Source: Porodaedalea pini
Taxonomy: Eukaryota; Basidiomycota; Agaricomycetes; Hymenochaetales; Hymenochaetaceae
NCBI GenBank assembly: GCA_002794775.1
Contig: NBAY01000064.1
Location: 124,001 to 188,000, forward strand
Direction: 5' to 3'
Length of the DNA: 64,000 nucleotides
A program made the position numbers and the translations under genes. This document shows positions 22,377 through 34,680 of this stretch, one piece after another. Positions within the stretch are counted from its first letter, which is position 1; each line of letters opens with the position of its first letter. Below the pieces are notes generated by a model. The model ran no database searches, was not told the DNA's origin, and saw only the letters and a list, made by a program, of their open reading frames with translations.

Positions 22377-24273
22377 TACGTTTGTTCTATGTATTTTTAT
22401 AATGACCCTCGAATGATACATTGATAGTATCGGTTGAGATTACAGCAGTCTCGAGCTACTAAGCCAAGTCCTATGCGGTTCTAGGACAAATATTAATGCC
22501 GACAGCGGTAGAGATATAGAATGCTAATATTATCATTGTCAAGTAGGTCGCCTATAGGCAAGTACTTAGAGCCACGTGTATCGGAGCCTTCGTCAATTAG
22601 CGCGCGAGCTCAGCAAAAATCAGATGCAAAGGTCAATCAATATTAATGGCTTCCCACCCGGATGGACCCACGATCGCTCAACGCTTCGCATACCCGAGCA
22701 GAAAAGGGAGGATCGGCAACTGCCTCTCTCCAACACAGTTCTTAGACTCGGACTTCTCGTGCGGATCTACGATTCTGGCGGTTTTTCATCGTCGAAAAAG
22801 CAAGATAGAGCGGACATCAGTCGCGCGCGCGATGGCAACTTGAATCGTGCGGGGACTTCTGTGCGTGGCAGTGGGCATCGTGGCAGTCGGTGCTTCAATA
22901 TATATCTAGGAAAGACGCCGTCCGGCACTCGCTGTTAGCGGTGCATATCATCAGTATTCTCTATATCTAACCAGGCATATCCGAAGCCTCGACATCCTCA
23001 TTGCTCGAGGCGCATGGAAGTCGCACTGCAAGTACTCACTGCGATCAACTTCAAACGGGCCCCGTTCAAAGGTAGGGGCAGGGCAGATTTTTAGCAGGCA
23101 TCCCCGGGTTTCAGGCTACGAGAGACGCGTTTCCGCGTCTGTTAGCACTGGAACGTCTCTTGTTTAGTAGTCCTGCGCCGATCACACCGGCGCTCATCAC
23201 CCCTTCAGGCTTTAGTCTTGTACCGTGCAAAGTCGCCACGGGCCGCGCGACGACTCGGATGTGTTTCGAAGCGGATGCCCGACGATCCCCCGAGTGCATT
23301 GCATTGCAGCGATAGCTAGCGTGTCAGCCACATCGCGTCGCGTATGGCCTCAGGCTGAAGCGACTGACTTGTCCATACGGAAAACCACGCGTTGCAGATG
23401 TGCATCTACGTACAAGTACGCAAAGCTTTCAGTAGTTGCATATGGTCGAATGATGGGAGTGATACACAAGCACATCGATGCACACTATCACTATCGAAGG
23501 ATTCTAGCGTCGGGGAGCCCGGGTCTGGACTTTGTATCTGTTGTACCCCTACGTACTCCCCTCTGCCGAACGACGCTGAGCGTATCCCGCACGCCTACAT
23601 AGAACCGGCACGACAATCTTCGTCGGAGTCTGCAGCGGAGCTTACGGGATCGTCCGCGAAGCATGGATGCAATCAGTGAATCAGGTCAAAGTAGACTATG
23701 CCCCTGTCTATCTATCTATCCCACTCATTCCAGGAAATACAAATACAAAAAGCAGTTAGCTATCCGGCATGCACCTCCTGATTCCGAGTCCATCTGGAGG
23801 AAGACAATATTAATATTAATGAGCACAAAGCGTGCTGCGGACGGTATTATACGCATGTAGAGCTAACTAGCTTGTCTATATAGAGAGAGCACGATGTGTG
23901 CAATGCATCTGATCCACGTACTAATTGATACAGTTCGAAAACAAAAAAATGAGAAAAGAACCGGAAGAACGAAGAGCGAAGAAGGGAGGGAGGGGAAAGT
24001 GAAAAAAAAAAGTGAAAAGAAAGGCGAAGGATGGGGAGGATGGGAAGAACGAAGGCGTCAGGAGTGTTTGGCATTTTGTTGCGGAGGGGATATTCACGTT
24101 CTCCACTCGGTGACAAAAGGAAGTGTGGGCAGTGGCTATTAGATACAGTAAGTGAAGCAGATCAATAGAAGGTAAAAGGAGACCCTTGAAGACGAAGGAT
24201 GAAATTACGAGGAGCGGAAATCTATGTGTAAAGCACTTTTTTTTTCTTTCTTTCTTTCAATGTATACATGTTT
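22377..24273. other. Long intergenic region
   Basis: 1.9 kb between EMC4 and the transcription-factor 3' end. ORFs up to about 125 codons occur but are not preserved between arms (frames change through indels), so none is called. The left arm lacks about 141 bp present in the right arm, the junction being the GTC at 23509-23511. Purine-rich stretch at 23940-24060. Confidence 0.5.
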
Positions 24274-27200
24274 TTAGAACGGCATGTTCCGCGACTGCTC
24301 GACTTTCTGCACCTGGTAGACTAAGAAAGGATAAGCATCAGCATCCATACCAGGAGAAAGAGAGCGAACTCACGCGCAACAGGAAAGACAAAGCTGAGCT
24401 GCCTCAGCGCACCCACAACCACGTCCAGCTCCGCCTCCACCCCAAACCACTCCCCGTTCCCCATCGCCGCATCACGCGCAGCCCGCATATCCCCGCCCCC
24501 GCCCCCGCCCCACATCCGCTCCCGCAACAGCACATCTGACACACACATCCAGCACGTCCCCATCACAGGGTCCAGTAGCGCATACTCCCGACCTCCCAGC
24601 CGCCTCACGATCTGGCAGCAGGCCGCCGCCGCCCGCACGCATGTCGCGTGTGCGTGTCCGTCCTTTTGCGCCCGCGGGTGGTGCAGCTGGATAACGGCCG
24701 CGTGCGCGAGGGTATGTACCAGTGCGAGCTCGACGTCCACTGAGATCGATTGGGAGGCGGGCGCTGCGGCTGCATATGCGGAGAGGTGAGGCGAGGGAGA
24801 TGGGGAGGGAGTCAACGTGACGGTGTAAGGAGGGAGGTTGGCAATGAAGTTCGAAAGCGCGAACTCGAGCTGCGTGAGCTGCTCCCAGTGCGTTGGCTCC
24901 GATTGCACTATACGTAAATATATTATTCAGTAAATGTAATATATATCGGAGGAAATAAAAGAAATAAACACACTGGACGCGATACGCGCCGCACGCTCAA
25001 ACAACGCTGCCGCCTTCGCCTTCAGCGCCTGACTGCACTTATTCTTCATCCCTCCCGTCGTCGACGACGCGCTGCTCGCATCAAACAACGACCCCAGGCT
25101 CTCATAATCCGCATTTTCACGCGTCACCTCCTTGCCCCCATCCGCGTCCCACGGCCACACAGTACTGATCTTCAGCTGCGGGTGCTCGTCGTCCGGCAAG
25201 CTGCTCGGCAGTCCCGTCGCAACGCTCCAGCACCGGTCCACGAAGAACACGCCCCAGAACGTCGACACCCGCTCCGCGTGCTCCAGTGCGCTGCGTGCGG
25301 GGGGGAGAACGACGGCATGTGAGGGAGAAGGACTGCCTGACCAGCTGCCGTTGCCGGTGTCGCTAGAACAGGTGGAGAATGGGAGGGCAGTGGTGTACGA
25401 CGAAGATGGCGAGTCAAACGCGGTAGAGCCGACAGAAGTCGGCACTAAGGACGGAGAAGAAGCGGGAACGGGAGGCCGCCAGATGGCGCTCCGCACCTGG
25501 TGCATTCCCAAGCTAACCGCAAGCCGCGCAGCAGCGCTCGCATGGTAGTATCCCTCAAGAAGACGCGCCTTCGCGAAAAAGTACACCGCGAGGAGCGCAC
25601 TGGCTTGCACGGCGTCGACGAGCGGCGTCGCGGCGTCCAGCTCTTCTTTACCTGTCCCTCCTCCTAATCCTGTAGTCATTCCGAGACCCTGGCTGGTTCC
25701 CGGGCGCGAAGCAGACTGTGACTGGAAGGCCGGAATGGGCGCGGGCGACGCCGCGGCCGAACTCGGCGAATACGAACTCCTTGCGCTCCTCGACGATCTT
25801 GACGACCTAGATGAACGGGAGGAAGGTGAGTCGGAGGCGGCAGCCTCCCCCGCTTCGAGAGCTGCAGCGATCCCACGCAACGCGCGCGTGAGGAAATGCG
25901 GCTCGTGCGCAGACAAGTCCGCCTGTTTCCCACTCATTTGAACGGCAGACCCGGGGATGTGCACGGCAGAGAAGTGGCACGCGAGGAGGTAAATTGCATG
26001 TGCGAGTGCAGGATGTGCGGGCGGCGCGCGGAGCTCGCCCTGTGCCTGGCCCTGCGATTGAGGGCGAGGAAAGAGAGACGGGTAGGCGCTGTCAAGCTCG
26101 AGGCGCTGGTAGAGCCGCTCTGGGGAGAGGTCAAGCCCGCATTGACGCGCGTGAGGGAGGAAGATGTCCACGCTTCGATGTCACAAAAAGGCTAATTAGC
26201 TTCACTTCAACAAAGAGAATAAACGGGCACGCACAGTATCTTGCGCTCCTGCACAGGCAGGACGTCCGCGTCCCACCGACTCATCAGTTTTCCACCTCCC
26301 TTCGACCCGGAACTAGAGGATCCACTCTGGAATGACGTCGCACGCGTATTGGTGCTGGTGCTCGGGATGGAGAGCGAGTTCGGCCCAGGGCCGGGTATTG
26401 CTCCAGAGGCCGGGCTTGAGACCGAGCTCGGGAAAGAAATGGAGGAAGGAGTAGGACGCATACTGATCGAGGACGCGCCTGGTACCGTACTCTGGAACGG
26501 GAAGGATGCAGTAGGTCCTGTGAAAGCCGAACAGTCTTGCGCGCCGTATCCCGCCAGCGACATCGATAAATCTCCCCCAATACCCATCCCCATCCCCATG
26601 CTAGTCGCACTGCTCATACCAGCGCCGACGCCCATACCCATGTTCATCCCGAGCGCCATCGATGCGTCGAGACCTAGCTCCAATCCCATCCCCATATTGT
26701 ACCCCGTACCCATACTCGCGCCCGTGCCAGTGACAGGACCAAACATAGAATTCATCATCTGCTCTTGCTGCTGCGCCCACCCGTGATTGCTACCAGACGG
26801 ACCCACCTCGGCGGACCCCGCGCCTGAGCCGGAGCGCGCTGAGTCATTGGGCGACGTAGGAAAACCGAAGAGCTCGGACGCGCCTGTCATATCGGAAGAG
26901 GGATAGAAGGTGGATTGGTGCGCGGGAGGGTGTAGGGACATACTGGACGGGCCGGGTGCCGCTGCGGAGTACGAAAGAGAGGCAGCGCTGGCGCCCGCGT
27001 CGAGTATGCGCGGGGAGAATGACTGGCCGTTGTTTGACGAGCCTGAACCTGAGCCTGAGCCGGTTGGTGAGTGGTACGATGCAAAGCCTCCATCTGCACC
27101 GCCGACGTCGTACCCGAAGCTTGCATCCCCTCCAAACTTCTCTCCAAGCGCAGCATGCGCGTTCTGTCCAAGAGCGTCATATGTGGAGTCATACGGCTGC

Positions 27201-27709
27201 TCGACGTCGAGCTCGTCTTCCGCGCCTTCGAGCTCGCGGATGCGATCCTCAAGCTTCGCGATCTTCTCCTGCAAAATCTGCGTGCGGCTCTTCTGCCGCC
27301 CGTCGTCGTAGTCGCACTCCTCCGCGCGGTTCGCCTTGACACACTGCCGGCAGACGGGTTTTGTCGCGTCGCATTTCTATTTGTAGGTGGGGTGATGGGG
27401 GATGGGATGATGAGGAAGAGAAAGGAGCGGTCGTCAGCAACTTGCACAAGAACAACTAAATGGAGTGCGCGGTACCGGGCTCGGTGAGGAGCGGCGATGG
27501 GATCGATGGGAGGCAGGCTAGTAACTCACCATTTTACGCTTCCTGTGATGGAGTTAGTACTGAGTATAAAGAGACGAAGAAATGGAGACGGACCTGCAGC
27601 TGAGGCACGCCGAGCCGCGCTGGAGCGGGTTGCCACTCTTGCGCGCCGCGCGCGCGTCCTGCTCATCGGTGTCCGACTGTGTCGTCGTCGCCGTCCTGTC
27701 CAGTGGCAT
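24274..27709 (-). CDS. Zn2Cys6 fungal transcription factor (left copy)
   Basis: A nuclear DNA-binding regulator. It starts at ATG 27709 (MPLDRTATTTQSD) and ends at TAA 24274-24276 after NMPF. The zinc cluster is built from three exons: CLSC, then RKRKM, then KCDATKPVCRQC and ending C of EECDY, giving CX2CX6CX6CX2CX8C. A basic linker and coiled coil (EKIAKLEDRIRELE) follow, as usual for dimerisation. A long low-complexity part has Met-Gly repeats (GMGMGIGG). The fungal transcription-factor domain contains HARQCGLDLSPERLYQ and VSLGMHQVRSA. A Gly-rich tract varies between copies. Such proteins bind CGG triplets; the targets are unknown. Confidence 0.88.
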
Positions 27710-29054
27710 CTTGGTGGTTTGCGGACCCCGCAAGAGGTGTTGGGTTTAAGTAAGTCAGAAGGGGTGAGTGTGCGATATGCCGATGGCAAGCGGGGTATGT
27801 GTGCACGCTAAGCTGGGTGTGCACCCAGCGGGGGAGGGGATGCTCCGTCGTGTTCTGTATTTGAGCAAGTGGAAGCATCGAGGGCGCTGTTAGGACACCG
27901 TAAAGAATAAAGACTGAGATCTACAGATGGCACGTGCACAACTCTAACCCGAGTCCGCCAGTCCAATCACAACCAAACACCGCCGCACCCTCTCTAGATA
28001 CTATCTCTTGCCAGCCTATCCATCAGCTCGAAACATTGCCTTGTTCTTCAGCTGCACCGCTTCTCCAATCCGCATCATTCTCTCTGTTTCGTTCTTTTCT
28101 CGCTTTTTTCAATGCGTTCGACTGTTCGCGCCGACCTGCCGACGGCATACCTGTCTAAAAATGGAGGATGCTCTCGAGCTTCTCTTGTCTTCCCTGAAAC
28201 GCACCTCGGCAACCTCAATAACGCAACCCTCCGACGAAAGCGCGCCCCTCGATCCATGTTCCTTAGCACGCGTCCCGTCCTTCAGACAGCCTGCTGCATC
28301 CCGAGACATCACATCCGCTGTAAATTACCCATCATCTCGTCGCCCCGTCCAAACCCGCGTAAAATAACTCGAAACACATCGCGTCGTCTACATATGTATT
28401 TCTTTTTTGTCTGATGCCTGATCTACGTTACTAGACCGTTTACGGGCGACCGCCATGAGCTTAACATACTGATATGTGCGCATCTTCGTGGGACGACGAC
28501 GCATACGTATGCCCATCAGCTGCGTATTTCGCCCGGCGTGATCTCAACGAATTCGGTCGTGATCGCCAAGCGAAGCCCTTCGTGGCGTGGGACGTATATC
28601 TTTGCGCCATAAAGTACTGTGCTCCGTACATAGCTTCGAACGTGGCGAATGGTTGTCTCGGCCCTGACCTTTGCGAGGATTCGAACTGCGAGAAGTCGCA
28701 CCGCAATGGCTTGTGCCCACGGCTAACAACGTCTCAACGTCCCACGAAAAAGCTTGCTCGCTGTGAAGCGCATCTGAGATGAAGTGCAGTCTCAGCTAGC
28801 TCTCGCATCAGGAATCCAATGAAAAAAAGCAGAATTGAACGCGTGCCGACACACGTACTACCCCCCCCCCCCCCCTCTCACTTCTCAACCAGACTCGAAA
28901 CTTTCTTCAATGCACCGCCCCCTTCTACTGTGTTTCTCAATTTCAAACTCCTGTAGTTCAAACACTAGTACTGGGGCCTCGCACAAGCGTACGCGCACCC
29001 GACGGCCTCCGTCGCTCGTCCGTCGAGTCATGAGGTGTTCTTTCTCTAGTCAGA
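27710..29054. other. Inner flank of the palindrome (left)
   Basis: Promoter side of the transcription factor, then 1.2 kb with only one weakly supported ORF (28162-28368). A 15-base poly-C run lies at 28861-28875 (14 bases in the other arm). A 102-codon ORF at 28474-28782 overlaps antisense ORFs and shows no recognisable domain. Confidence 0.4.
28162..28368 (+). CDS. Small hypothetical ORF (68 aa), divergent to transcription factor
   Basis: Begins MEDALELLLSSLKRTS, a plausible N-terminus, and ends at TAA. A donor-like GTAAAA near the end could splice to an acceptor near 28430 and add about ten residues. It may be the truncated first exon of a gene whose remainder was lost when the palindrome formed. 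No family recognised. Confidence 0.25.
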
Positions 29055-29891
29055 TTACAGCCATTTTCATAAGTCCTGCGACACGTGCATGTCACGTGAA
29101 GTGAGCCGCGTCAGAGCCAAAATGTCGAAAAAATAGAATAAATGTTGATTTTCTCTGTAAATTCTGCACAGTACCTGCTCATTAAGTACTCAAAAAAAAA
29201 GGCATGGTTCTCAGGAGCAGAAATATGTAAAATATGGAGCAATGCATTGACTGTGTAGGTGGGTAGAGATCAAACAAGTGCAGCCAGTCTGTTCTCTCAC
29301 ACATTTCCACTGAGATTCAAAAATTATGGCTCCCCTACATCTACCTATAAAATTCTTTCCTGTATCTGTAAATTAAGTATATGACTATACCAACATTTCC
29401 TGCAAGTTTGAAGCCAATCCATTCAGTATTCATGGTGCAGCAGCAAGGTTTGTGTTCAACTTTGAGCTCTTTCCATCCTTGCAGCATGACCAAGAGTGGA
29501 ACACAAACCTTGCTGCTGGACCATGAATACTGCATGGATTGGCTTCAAACTTGCAGGAAATGTTGGTATAGTCATATACTTAATTTACAGATACAGGAAA
29601 GAATTTTATAGGTAGATGTAGGGGAGCCATAATTTTTGAATCTCAGTGGAAATGTATGAGAGAACAGACTGGCTGCACTTGTTTGATCTCTACCCACCTA
29701 CACAGTCAATGTATTGGTCCATATTTTACATATTTCTGCTCCTGAGAACCGTGCCTTTTTTTTGAGTACTTAATGAGCAGGTACTGTGCAGAATTTACAG
29801 AGAAAAATCAACATTTATTCTATTTTTTCGACAGACGCGGCTCACTTCACGTGACATGCACGTGTCGCAGGACTTATGAAAATGGCTGTAA
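29055..29891. mobile_element. Central foldback element, at the palindrome axis
   Basis: Same family as 12767-13624: TTACAGCC ... GGCTGTAA with arms of about 400 bp. Here the flanks on both sides are also inverted copies of each other (TCTAGTCAGA / TCTGACTAGA). The right half has a 10-bp deletion relative to the left (AGAGCCAAAA near 29115), and the loop is 29458-29498. Confidence 0.85.
29458..29498. other. Palindrome centre: 41-bp non-symmetric spacer
   Basis: The two arms stop pairing at 29457 and 29499. The 41 bp between them are the loop of the central foldback element; the same loop sequence, in the other orientation, is recognisable in the foldback copy at about 13180-13220 (GGTGGAAAGAGCT). 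The giant palindrome therefore has exactly the same symmetry axis as the foldback element. Confidence 0.9.
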
Positions 29892-31235
29892 TCTGACTAG
29901 AGAAAGAACACCTCATGACTCGACGGACGAGCGACGGAGGCCGTCGGGTGCGCGTACGCTTGTGCGAGGCCCCAGTACTAGTGTTTGAACTACAGGAATT
30001 TGAAATTGAGAAACACAGTAGAAGGGGGCGGTGCATTGAAGAAAGTTTCGAGTCTGGTTGAGAAGTGAGAGGGGGGGGGGGGGGTAGTACGTGTGTCGGC
30101 ACGCGTTCAATTCTGCTTTTTTTCATTGGATTCCTGATGCGAGAGCTAGCTGAGACTGCACTTCATCTCAGATGCGCTTCACAGCGAGCAAGCTTTTTCG
30201 TGGGACGTTGAGACGTTGTTAGCCGTGGGCACAAGCCATTGCGGTGCGACTTCTCGCAGTTCGAATCCTCGCAAAGGTCAGGGCCGAGACAACCATTCGC
30301 CACGTTCGAAGCTATGTACGGAGCACAGTACTTTATGGCGCAAAGATATACGTCCCACGCCACGAAGGGCTTCGCTTGGCGATCACGACCGAATTCGTTG
30401 AGATCACGCCGGGCGAAATACGCAGCTGATGGGCATACGTATGCGTCGTCGTCCCACGAAGATGCGCACATATCAGTATGTTAAGCTCATGGCGGTCGCC
30501 CGTAAACGGTCTAGTAACGTAGATCAGGCATCAGACAAAAAAGAAATACATATGTAGACGACGCGATGTGTTTCGAGTTATTTTACGCGGGTTTGGACGG
30601 GGCGACGAGATGATGGGTAATTTACAGCGGATGTGATGTCTCGGGATGCAGCAGGCTGTCTGAAGGACGGGACGCGTGCTAAGGAACATGGATCGAGGGG
30701 CGCGCTTTCGTCGGAGGGTTGCGTTATTGAGGTTGCCGAGGTGCGTTTCAGGGAAGACAAGAGAAGCTCGAGAGCATCCTCCATTTTTAGACAGGTATGC
30801 CGTCGGCAGGTCGGCGCGAACAGTCGAACGCATTGAAAAAAGCGAGAAAAGAACGAAACAGAGAGAATGATGCGGATTGGAGAAGCGGTGCAGCTGAAGA
30901 ACAAGGCAATGTTTCGAGCTGATGGATAGGCTGGCAAGAGATAGTATCTAGAGAGGGTGCGGCGGTGTTTGGTTGTGATTGGACTGGCGGACTCGGGTTA
31001 GAGTTGTGCACGTGCCATCTGTAGATCTCAGTCTTTATTCTTTACGGTGTCCTAACAGCGCCCTCGATGCTTCCACTTGCTCAAATACAGAACACGACGG
31101 AGCATCCCCTCCCCCGCTGGGTGCACACCCAGCTTAGCGTGCACACATACCCCGCTTGCCATCGGCATATCGCACACTCACCCCTTCTGACTTACTTAAA
31201 CCCAACACCTCTTGCGGGGTCCGCAAACCACCAAG
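29892..31235. other. Inner flank of the palindrome (right)
   Basis: Reverse complement of 27710-29054. Contains the 14-base poly-G at 30071-30084 and the mirror of the small hypothetical ORF (30577-30783, minus strand). Otherwise no gene supported. Confidence 0.4.
30577..30783 (-). CDS. Small hypothetical ORF (right copy)
   Basis: Identical 68-residue reading to 28162-28368. Low support for the same reasons. Confidence 0.25.
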
Positions 31236-34200
31236 ATGCCACTGGACAGGACGGCGACGACGACACAGTCGGACACCGATGAGCAGGACGCGCGCGCGGC
31301 GCGCAAGAGTGGCAACCCGCTCCAGCGCGGCTCGGCGTGCCTCAGCTGCAGGTCCGTCTCCATTTCTTCGTCTCTTTATACTCAGTACTAACTCCATCAC
31401 AGGAAGCGTAAAATGGTGAGTTACTAGCCTGCCTCCCATCGATCCCATCGCCGCTCCTCACCGAGCCCGGTGCCGCGCACTCCATTTAGTTGTTCTTGTG
31501 CAAGTTGCTGACGACCGCTCCTTTCTCTTCCTCATCATCCCATCCCCCATCACCCCACCTACAAATAGAAATGCGACGCGACAAAACCCGTCTGCCGGCA
31601 GTGTGTCAAGGCGAACCGCGCGGAGGAGTGCGACTACGACGACGGGCGGCAGAAGAGCCGCACGCAGATTTTGCAGGAGAAGATCGCGAAGCTTGAGGAT
31701 CGCATCCGCGAGCTCGAAGGCGCGGAAGACGAGCTCGACGTCGAGCAGCCGTATGACTCCACATATGACGCTCTTGGACAGAACGCGCATGCTGCGCTTG
31801 GAGAGAAGTTTGGAGGGGATGCAAGCTTCGGGTACGACGTCGGCGGTGCAGATGGAGGCTTTGCATCGTACCACTCACCAACCGGCTCAGGCTCAGGTTC
31901 AGGCTCGTCAAACAACGGCCAGTCATTCTCCCCGCGCATACTCGACGCGGGCGCCAGCGCTGCCTCTCTTTCGTACTCCGCAGCGGCACCCGGCCCGTCC
32001 AGTATGTCCCTACACCCTCCCGCGCACCAATCCGCCTTCTATCCCTCTTCCGACATGACAGGCGCGTCCGAGCTCTTCGGTTTTCCTACGTCGTCCAATG
32101 AGTCAGCGCGCTCCGGCTCAGGCGCGGGGTCCGCTGAGGCGGGTCCGTCTGGCAGCAATCATGGGTGGGCGCAGCAGCAAGAGCAGATGATGAATTCTAT
32201 GTTTGGTCCTGTCACTGGGACGGGCGCGAGTATGGGTACGGGGTACAATATGGGGATGGGATTGGAGCTAGGTCTCGACGCTTCGATGGCGCTCGGGATG
32301 AATATGGGTATGGGCGTCGGCGCTGGTATGAGCAGTGCGGCTAGCATGGGGATGGGGATGGGTATTGGGGGAGATTTATCGATGTCGATGGCGGGATACG
32401 GCGCGCAAGACCTTTCGGCTTTCACAGGACCTACTGCATCCTTCCCGTTCCAGAGTACGGTACCAGGCGCGTCCTCGATCAGTATGCGTCCTACTCCTTC
32501 CTCCATTTCTTTCCCGAGCTCGGTCTCAAGCCCGGCCTCTGGAGCAATACCCGGCCCTGGGCCGAACTCGCTCTCCATCCCGAGCACCAGCACCAATACG
32601 CGTGCGACGTCGTTCCAGAGTGGATCCTCTAGTTCCGGTTCGAAGGGAGGTGGAAAACTGATGAGTCGGTGGGACGCGGACGTCCTGCCTGTGCAGGAGC
32701 GCAAGATACTGTGCGTGCCCGTTTATTCTCTTTGTTGAAGTGAAGCTAATTAGCCTTTTTGTGACATCGAAGCGTGGACATCTTCCTCCCTCACGCGCGT
32801 CAATGCGGGCTTGACCTCTCCCCAGAGCGGCTCTACCAGCGCCTCGAGCTTGACAGCGCCTACCCGTCTCTCTTTCCTCGCCCTCAATCGCAGGGCCAGA
32901 CACAGGGCGAGCTCCGCGCGCCGCCCGCACATCCTGCACTCGCACATGCAATTTACCTCCTCGCGTGCCACTTCTCTGCCGTACACATCCCCGGGTCTGT
33001 CGCTCAAATGAGCGGGAAACAGACGGACTTGTCTGCGCACGAGCCGCATTTCCTCACCCGCGCGTTGCGTGGGATCGCCGCGGCACTTGAAGCCGGGGAG
33101 GCTGCCGCCTCCGACTCGCCGTCTTCTCGCTCGTCCAGGTCGTCAAGATCTTCGAGAAGCGCAAGGAGTTCGTATTCACCGAGCTCGGCCGTGGCGTCGC
33201 CTGCGCCCGTTCCGGCCTTCCACTCACAGTCTGCTTCGCGCCCGGGAACCAGCCAGGGTCTCGGAATGACTACAGGATTAGGAGGAGGGACAGGTAAAGA
33301 AGAGCTGGATGCTGCGACGCCACTCGTCGACGCCGTGCAAGCTAGCGCGCTCCTCGCGGTGTACTTTTTCGCGAAGGCGCGTCTGCTTGAGGGGTACTAC
33401 CACGCGAGCGCTGCTGCGCGTCTTGCGGTCAGCTTGGGAATGCACCAGGTGCGGAGCGCGGTCTGGCGGCCTCCCGTTTCCGCTTCTTCTCCGTCCTTAG
33501 TGCCGACTTCTGTCGGCTCTACCGCGTTTGACTCGCCATCTTCGTCGTACACCACTGCCTTCCCATTCTCCACCTGTTCTAGCGACACCGGCAATGGCAG
33601 CTGGTCAGGCAGTCCTTCTCCCTCGCACACCGTCGTTCTCCCTCCTGCACGTAGCGCACTGGAGCACGCGGAGCGGGTGTCGACGTTCTGGTGCGTGTTC
33701 TTCGTGGACCGGTGCTGGAGCGTTGCGACGGGACTGCCGAGCAGCTTGCCGGACGACGAGCACCCGCAGCTGAAGATCAGCACTGTGTGGCCGTGGGACG
33801 CGGATGGGGGCAAGGAGGTGACGCGTGAAAATGCGGATTATGAGAGCCTGGGGTCGTTGTTTGATGCGAGCAGCGCGTCGTCGACGGGAGGGATGAAGAA
33901 TAAGTGCACTCAGGCGCTGAAGGCGAAGGCGGCAGCGTTGTTTGAGCGTGCGGCGCGTATCGCGTCCAGTGCGTTTATTTCTTTTATTTCCTCCATTATA
34001 TATTACATTTACTGAATAATATATTTACGTGTAGTGCAATCGGAGCCAACGCACTGGGAGCAGCTCACGCAGCTTGAGTTCGCGCTTTCGAACTTCATTG
34101 CCAACCTCCCTCCTTACACCGTCACATTGACTCCCTCCCCATCTCCCTCGCCTCACCTCTCCGCATATGCAGCCGCAGCGCCCGCCTCCCAATCGATCTC

Positions 34201-34680
34201 AGTGGACGTCGAGCTCGCACTGGTACACACGCTCGCGCACGCGGCCGTTATCCAGCTGCACCACCCGCGGGCGCAAAAGGACGGACACGCACACGCGACA
34301 TGCGTGCGGGCGGCGGCGGCCTGCTGCCAGATCGTGAGGCGGCTGGGAGGTCGGGAGTATGCGCTACTGGACCCTGTGATGGGGACGTGCTGGATGTGTG
34401 TGTCAGATGTGCTGTTGCGGGAGCGGATGTGGGGCGGGGGCGGGGGCGGGGGCGGGGGCGGGGATATGCGGGCTGCGCGTGATTCGGCGATGGGGAACGG
34501 GGAGTGGTTTGGGGTGGAGGCGGAGCTGGACGTGGTTGTGGGTGCGCTGAGGCAGCTCAGTTTCGTCTTTCCTGTTGCGCGTGAGTTCACTCTCTTTCTC
34601 CTAGTATGGATGCTGATGCGTATCCTTTCTTAGTCTACCAGGTGCAGAAAGTCGAGCAGTCGCGGAACATGCCGTTCTAA
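31236..34680 (+). CDS. Zn2Cys6 fungal transcription factor (right copy)
   Basis: Mirror of 24274-27709, from ATG 31236 to TAA 34678-34680, with the same domains. Differences are scattered substitutions in low-complexity parts (for example SNESARS for PNDSARS), a codon missing in an STTGG run, and a longer GGGGGC tandem run near 34431-34465 that adds four glycines while keeping the frame. Both copies look functional, so dosage of this regulator may be doubled if the palindrome is real. Confidence 0.88.

Larger units (their letters stand above)
1201..29457. repeat. Left arm of giant inverted repeat
   Basis: Every gene and repeat here recurs in reverse order and opposite strand at 29499-51690. 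Paired coordinates sum to about 58,945 near the centre, about 59,090-59,113 farther out through small indels, and 52,891 beyond the 6.2-kb element A insertion. After removing that insertion the arm is about 22.0 kb. Identity is high by eye, with the paired ABC transporter exons differing at only a few residues. The outer limit is hidden by the element B insertion at 1200. Confidence 0.95.

Noticed and set aside
22576..22938. 120-codon ORF downstream of EMC4
   Set aside because: No domain, unusual composition, and preserved only because the arms are similar.
28660..28740. Possible tRNA gene on the minus strand (AGTTCGAATCC resembles a B box)
   Set aside because: The acceptor strands do not pair and no D or anticodon stem can be folded around it.
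28474..28782. 102-codon ORF with nine cysteines, present in both arms
   Set aside because: Overlaps equally long antisense ORFs, no recognisable domain or intron pattern; identity between arms is explained by the palindrome.
29054..29892. Whole palindrome as a simple fold-back sequencing read artefact
   Set aside because: The arms differ by many substitutions, indels and a 6.2-kb insertion, so one molecule read twice is not sufficient. A haplotype mis-join remains possible and is discussed in the findings.
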